A DNA stretch of 64,000 bases from JAVVWB01 sp036652335. Lineage in GTDB: Bacteria > Synergistota > Synergistia > Synergistales > Synergistaceae. Each line of letters starts with the position of its first letter. Position 1 is the first letter of the stretch. The stretch spans positions 124,001-188,000 of the forward strand of contig JAVVWB010000001.1 in NCBI GenBank assembly GCA_036652335.1, read 5' to 3'. Below the pieces are notes generated by a model that searched no databases, was not told the DNA's origin, and saw only the letters and a list, made by a program, of their open reading frames with translations. The position numbers and the translations under genes were made by a program. Below, in pieces: positions 60,899-64,000 of the stretch.

Positions 60899-61101
60899 AG
60901 TTTCTTCTCCCCTGCTACAGCGTCGCAAGTGAGAACTCCGGCGTGTGCAAACTCATCGCCTTTCATCTCATTGATAATAATTTTTACGGAAGAGGGCTGA
61001 ACTTTCATAGTATCGCAAAGGACATCTGTCATTTTTGCGACCATCTCTCTCTTTTGATCGAGGGAACGTCCTTCTTTAATATTGACAACAACTATAGGCA
61101 T
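60895..61101 (-). CDS. 4-oxalocrotonate tautomerase-like protein
   Basis: A 68-residue member of the 4-OT family. ATG 61101 was chosen because the family needs the N-terminal proline exposed after Met removal (MPIVVVNI), and GGAGTG lies 7 bases upstream; a longer start would bury it. EGRSLDQKREMVAKMT supplies the expected Arg. Small tautomerases catalyse keto-enol exchange; the substrate here is unknown. Confidence 0.88.
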   Translation of the reverse strand: MPIVVVNIKEGRSLDQKREMVAKMTDVLCDTMKVQPSSVKIIINEMKGDEFAHAGVLTCDAVAGEKKL

Positions 61102-61167
61102 ACAAAACACTCCTTTTAATAAAGTGAAAAACTACCTATATTCTAACGTAAAAACAGAGGTAAATAA

Positions 61168-61953
61168 ATGGAAAGTTCAATAATAACACAAATAATATGT
61201 GCAGGAATATATGGGGCAATAATGGGTTCCTTTATAAATGCTGTTGCAATGAGGACAGTAAAAGAAGAAAAATGGTGGGGTGCGGAACGCTCAAAATGCG
61301 ACACATGCGGGAAAGAACTCACACCGCTTGAATTGATACCTATAATATCCTACCTACTACAAAAAGGAAAATGTAAAAAGTGTGGGGCAAAAATTCCAAA
61401 AAGACACATATATACAGAAACAATAAGTGCAATAATAGCAATCCTCATAGTACATAAATTCGGAATATCAGTAGAAACACTCTTTGGTTTAGTGCTATTA
61501 CCCTTTATAATATTTCATTCACTAACCGATATAGAAGAGCAATACATATATGATGCTTGGGCTTATGCCATGGGAGCAGCAGGAATTACTCTTAGAATAA
61601 TGGGTGGTATCCCGGGATTGCTTGATGGAATATACGGAGCATTACTAGGATTTTCTGTAATATATATAATTTGTAAAATAAGTCGTGGAGGAATGGGATT
61701 CGGAGACGCACTCCTAATGATAGGATTTGGTTCTTTCTTTGGCTTAAAACTAACTATTGCAATACTCTACATCGGGTTTACAATAGGCGCTGTAGTTTCT
61801 TTAGTCTTAATAGCACTAAAAAAAGTAACGAGAAAAAGTCCGTTACCACTAGCCCCATTTCTTAGCGTAGCATCTATAATCACACTACTATATGGGGAAG
61901 AAATAATATCATTGCTTCCTGTAGTAATCTCACTGCAATGGCCATGGTCATAA
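61168..61953 (+). CDS. Prepilin peptidase (type IV, A24 family)
   Basis: A 261-residue polytopic membrane protein. The N-terminal methylase-type domain has GSFINAVAMR at about 21 and the two zinc-type CxxC pairs CDTCG and CKKCG. The protease half has both catalytic Asp motifs: LTDIEEQYIYD at about 114 and GGMGFGD at about 172. It cleaves and N-methylates type IV pilin-like leaders. No pilus genes lie in the window. It is 16 bp from the exported nitroreductase gene and probably co-transcribed with it. Confidence 0.92.
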   Translation: MESSIITQIICAGIYGAIMGSFINAVAMRTVKEEKWWGAERSKCDTCGKELTPLELIPIISYLLQKGKCKKCGAKIPKRHIYTETISAIIAILIVHKFGISVETLFGLVLLPFIIFHSLTDIEEQYIYDAWAYAMGAAGITLRIMGGIPGLLDGIYGALLGFSVIYIICKISRGGMGFGDALLMIGFGSFFGLKLTIAILYIGFTIGAVVSLVLIALKKVTRKSPLPLAPFLSVASIITLLYGEEIISLLPVVISLQWPWS

Positions 61954-61969
61954 TTGGAGGAGGAACAAA

Positions 61970-62587
61970 ATGAAGAAAACAGTAATCTCAATAATAGCAA
62001 TAATCTCAGTCCTAATATCAACAACTGCATTTGCGGCAGGAGACATAATCCTAACAACACCAGATAAAACCGGAGGGCCTACCGTACTAGAAGCAATATC
62101 AAACAGATCCTCAGGAAAAGACTTTGTAAACAAAGAAATACCACTAAAAGCTCTATCCACAATAATGTGGGCAGCAACAGGTAAAAACAGGCAACCAAAA
62201 GGCTGGACGATACCTCTTGCAAAAGGGTCGCAACCCTACGTATCAGTTTATGCAATAACACAAAAAGCCGTTTACCTATATGACTGGGACAGACACTTGC
62301 TAAGCCTCATAAACGAAGACAAAAGCATATCAAAAAAAGCTATAGCACAACCCGGCTATGAAAACATACCACTTATATTAGTCTTCACAACAAAGGGAAA
62401 CAGTATGTTGGCAGAAAACAGAGGAGACATCGCAGTCGGTGCAATGTCGCAAAACGTATACTTAGCAACACAAGCTTATGGGCTAAAAACAAGAATAATG
62501 GGTTCGTTTAACAGAGTCACACTCTCAAGCGGAATAAACATGGACCCTCTATCAAAAATAATTGCAGTAATGCCAATCGGATACTAA
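61970..62587 (+). CDS. Exported SagB/nitroreductase-family protein
   Basis: A 205-residue protein with signal peptide 1-22 (AFA/A) followed by a nitroreductase fold: ISNRSSGKDF with the typical RRS-type start, LSTIMWAATGKNR, and the C-terminal ENRGDIAVGAMSQNVYL helix. The family binds FMN as a dimer and oxidises or reduces small molecules or peptides. Export is unusual for cytoplasmic nitroreductases, though SagB-like periplasmic members exist. FMN loading outside the cytoplasm, or folding before export, would be needed. Substrate unknown. It ends with a strong terminator. Confidence 0.82.
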   Translation: MKKTVISIIAIISVLISTTAFAAGDIILTTPDKTGGPTVLEAISNRSSGKDFVNKEIPLKALSTIMWAATGKNRQPKGWTIPLAKGSQPYVSVYAITQKAVYLYDWDRHLLSLINEDKSISKKAIAQPGYENIPLILVFTTKGNSMLAENRGDIAVGAMSQNVYLATQAYGLKTRIMGSFNRVTLSSGINMDPLSKIIAVMPIGY

Positions 62588-62596
62588 GACTAAACA

Positions 62597-62627
62597 AAAA
62601 GCCGAATGGAAACATTCGGCTTTTATA
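62597..62627 (+). terminator. Intrinsic terminator after the nitroreductase
   Basis: AAAAGCCGAATG pairs perfectly with CATTCGGCTTTT around a GAAA loop, ending in a T-run. Confidence 0.9.
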
Positions 62628-62662
62628 TATTTATAAACACATAGGAGACACTGAAAAAAAAG

Positions 62663-63406
62663 ATGAAATACAAATTTGACGTAGCCTTTCTTCCAACAGA
62701 AAGACTAAAGAACCACGATTGTAGAATAGTAATTGACTTACTAAGAGCCACCACACAAATGGTAACCTTCTTTGACATAGGGGGAGAAACATTAGTGCCG
62801 GTATCAGAAGTACAAGAAGCATACGACATGAAAGAAAAGCTCGGAGAAGAATGGGCTCTCATGGGAGAAAGACGTGGCATAGCCCCAGAGGGCTTTAACT
62901 ATGGAAACTCTCCTACAGAACTAATAAAAGATTGTAAAGCAACTCGTGCTATAATAACCACCTCAAACGGCACGAAAGCACTACTGCGTTCTGTCGAAGA
63001 CTGCGAACACGTGCTTATTGGTTGTGCAAGAAACGCAGAGGCAGTGGCATGGGACGCACTTAACAAAGGTAAATTTATAGGAATAATCCCATCTGGCAGA
63101 CATGGTGAATTCTCGCTAGAAGATACAGTATGTGCAGGAATGATAATAGAAAAATTGCTATCACTTGCACCATCAAATGGAGCAGAAGAAATGGAACTCA
63201 CAGACGGTGCAATGTCCGCAATGGCACTATGGCAAAAGCTTGGTGCAGATATGGAAAAAATAGCAAAAGAAAGTCACCACGGTAAAATATTACTTGAACG
63301 TGGAAACACAGAAGACATCGTATTTGCATCAGAACTAGACAGGACAGGAACAGTTCCTGTCGTAGTACGTATAGAAAACGGACTCCCTGTCATAGTAGGA
63401 AGATAA
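62663..63406 (+). CDS. comB: 2-phosphosulfolactate phosphatase (ComB family)
   Basis: A 247-residue protein with ComB signatures: VIDLLRATTQMVTFFDIGG near the N-terminus, GERRGIAPEGFNYGNSP at about 72, TTSNGTKALLR at about 101, and the EDTVCAGMIIEKL segment at about 153. The family removes phosphate from 2-phosphosulfolactate, a step of coenzyme M synthesis in methanogens and of sulfolactate metabolism in bacteria. No other genes of that route are in the window, so the physiological role here is open. Confidence 0.88.
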   Translation: MKYKFDVAFLPTERLKNHDCRIVIDLLRATTQMVTFFDIGGETLVPVSEVQEAYDMKEKLGEEWALMGERRGIAPEGFNYGNSPTELIKDCKATRAIITTSNGTKALLRSVEDCEHVLIGCARNAEAVAWDALNKGKFIGIIPSGRHGEFSLEDTVCAGMIIEKLLSLAPSNGAEEMELTDGAMSAMALWQKLGADMEKIAKESHHGKILLERGNTEDIVFASELDRTGTVPVVVRIENGLPVIVGR

Positions 63407-63427
63407 AAAAGTAAGACAAAAAAGTAA

Positions 63428-63483
63428 AAAGAAAAAAAGACATCATCATAAAGCCAAAAACACGACAGGCTTTCTGATGATGC
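63428..63483 (-). terminator. Terminator of the interrupted methyltransferase gene
   Basis: On the minus strand GGCATCATCAGAAAGCC pairs with GGCTTTATGATGATGTC, with few mismatches, followed by seven T residues. Confidence 0.75.
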
Positions 63484-63516
63484 CAAATGTGGTCAAAAAA
63501 TAACTAAAAAGATATA

Positions 63517-64000
63517 TTACTTCGTTTTTCCGGTAACCTTAAAAAACACCATATACTTGCCGCCATCGGCTCTCATCATTTCCCTATCCTCTACTGCATA
63601 GGGATTGTCACAAGTAAGCCAATCACGCCATGACTCATCAAAACACTCAAGCTTATCTATCTTGAAATTAGAAATCGAACTTTCTAATCGTTCTCTCCAC
63701 CACTCAATGCAATGCCACTTACTAAGGCACTCATCGTCCCAAAACTCTTTCATATCACTGGGAACTGTAGAGATTTCATAATTTAGCCCCGGAAACGTAA
63801 GAACGACATCTGAGTTCTTCTTTAATAATGGTCTTAACTTTTCATCAAAATAATTTTCATCAGTTGCAAAAAAATGATATGAATCAATACAAACAACTGC
63901 ATCAAAATAATCATTGGCAAAAGGAAGAGCCAAAGCATCTGCCTAAATAGGGACAATCTGCTTCTCCAACCCAAATGCTCTAAACCTCTCGTAATTCTCT
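63517..64000 (-). pseudogene. SAM-dependent methyltransferase interrupted by an in-frame TAG (runs off right edge)
   Basis: The downstream part (63517-63933) reads ALPFANDYFDAVVCIDSYHF and on to the C-terminus of a class I methyltransferase. Directly upstream in the same frame, the sequence codes EKQIVPI, then TAG at 63943-63945, then ADALALPF, which is collinear with family members that have a sense codon there. The frame stays open above the TAG to the window edge. This is therefore a nonsense mutation, a readthrough site or a sequencing error; initiation at TTG 63933 would lack the SAM-binding motif I region. Other genes in the window use TAG as a normal stop. Confidence 0.7.

Noticed and set aside
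63943..63945. TAG as a pyrrolysine codon
   Set aside because: The host gene is not a methylamine methyltransferase, TAG is used as an ordinary stop in this window (for example at 3751 and 9957), and no pyl genes or downstream element are visible.

Overview
The window is low-GC DNA from an anaerobic, diderm (outer-membrane-bearing) bacterium. An outer membrane is implied by two SLH-domain/beta-barrel proteins of the OmpM type, a complete L-Ara4N lipid A modification operon (arn), an LpxL/HtrB-like acyltransferase and an RND/TolC efflux set. Anaerobic metabolism is implied by pyruvate:ferredoxin oxidoreductase, the [FeFe]-hydrogenase maturase HydF, a sensory-type [FeFe]-hydrogenase protein, an oxygen-labile-type L-serine dehydratase and selenium metabolism. 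SLH porins together with these genes fit Synergistota best and Negativicutes second; I cannot settle this from sequence alone. No phage, insertion sequence, integrase or CRISPR array is visible, so this reads as ordinary chromosome.

Layout. 0-5.5 kb: start of a TGS-domain nucleoside kinase, a 5'-nucleotidase-like exported protein lacking its catalytic dyad, a terminator-bounded candidate small RNA, and two tandem OmpM-like genes with separate promoters. 5.5-14.4 kb, mostly minus strand: an ApbE / NusG-II / Gx-transporter / B3-4 / DUF3795 run, hydF on the plus strand, then ptb / hydrolase / M23 peptidase / exported three-repeat protein, and a DUF502 protein. 14.4-22 kb, plus strand: plsC, a CNNM/CBS protein, nifJ and a carboxyltransferase with an unusual N-terminal linker. 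22-32.4 kb: a large hybrid histidine kinase on the minus strand, then the selenium cluster yedF-cysteine desulfurase-selD, where SelD itself carries an in-frame UGA followed by a hairpin, then serine dehydratase with an ECF S component, a DUF1893 protein and a membrane metallophosphoesterase relic. 32.4-40.7 kb, minus strand: the arn operon, with ArnA split into two genes. 40.8-45.9 kb: an NCS2 nucleobase permease behind a PurR-like palindrome, a REC-GGDEF-EAL-GGDEF protein and an Hpt protein. 45.9-58.4 kb, minus strand: SpoIIE-type phosphatase, HydS-type sensor and [2Fe-2S] protein; gpmA; an RND-TolC-adaptor operon ending in a double solute-binding membrane protein; and a beta-hydroxyacid dehydrogenase. 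58.4-64 kb: two tandem tRNA-Asn transcription units, ridA, lipid A acyltransferase, 4-OT, prepilin peptidase, an exported nitroreductase, comB, and a methyltransferase interrupted by an amber codon at the right edge.

How the genes work together. Pyruvate metabolism links serine dehydratase, NifJ, the PycB/OadA-like carboxyltransferase and phosphotransacylase. Envelope upkeep links OmpM proteins, Arn, LpxL, M23 and RND. Signalling is rich: one hybrid kinase, one dual c-di-GMP protein with Hpt, and one hydrogenase-like sensor coupled to a PP2C phosphatase. Third-position base choice (A/C-ending against T/G-ending codons) changes in blocks along the plus strand independently of gene direction, with switches near 15, 46 and 55 kb. 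No single obviously new multi-gene defence or metabolic system is evident. The best unexplained items are two independent catalytically degenerate metallophosphoesterases, the three-repeat exported protein beside an M23 peptidase, the candidate small RNA at 1.8-1.9 kb and the sensor proteins lacking usual output domains.
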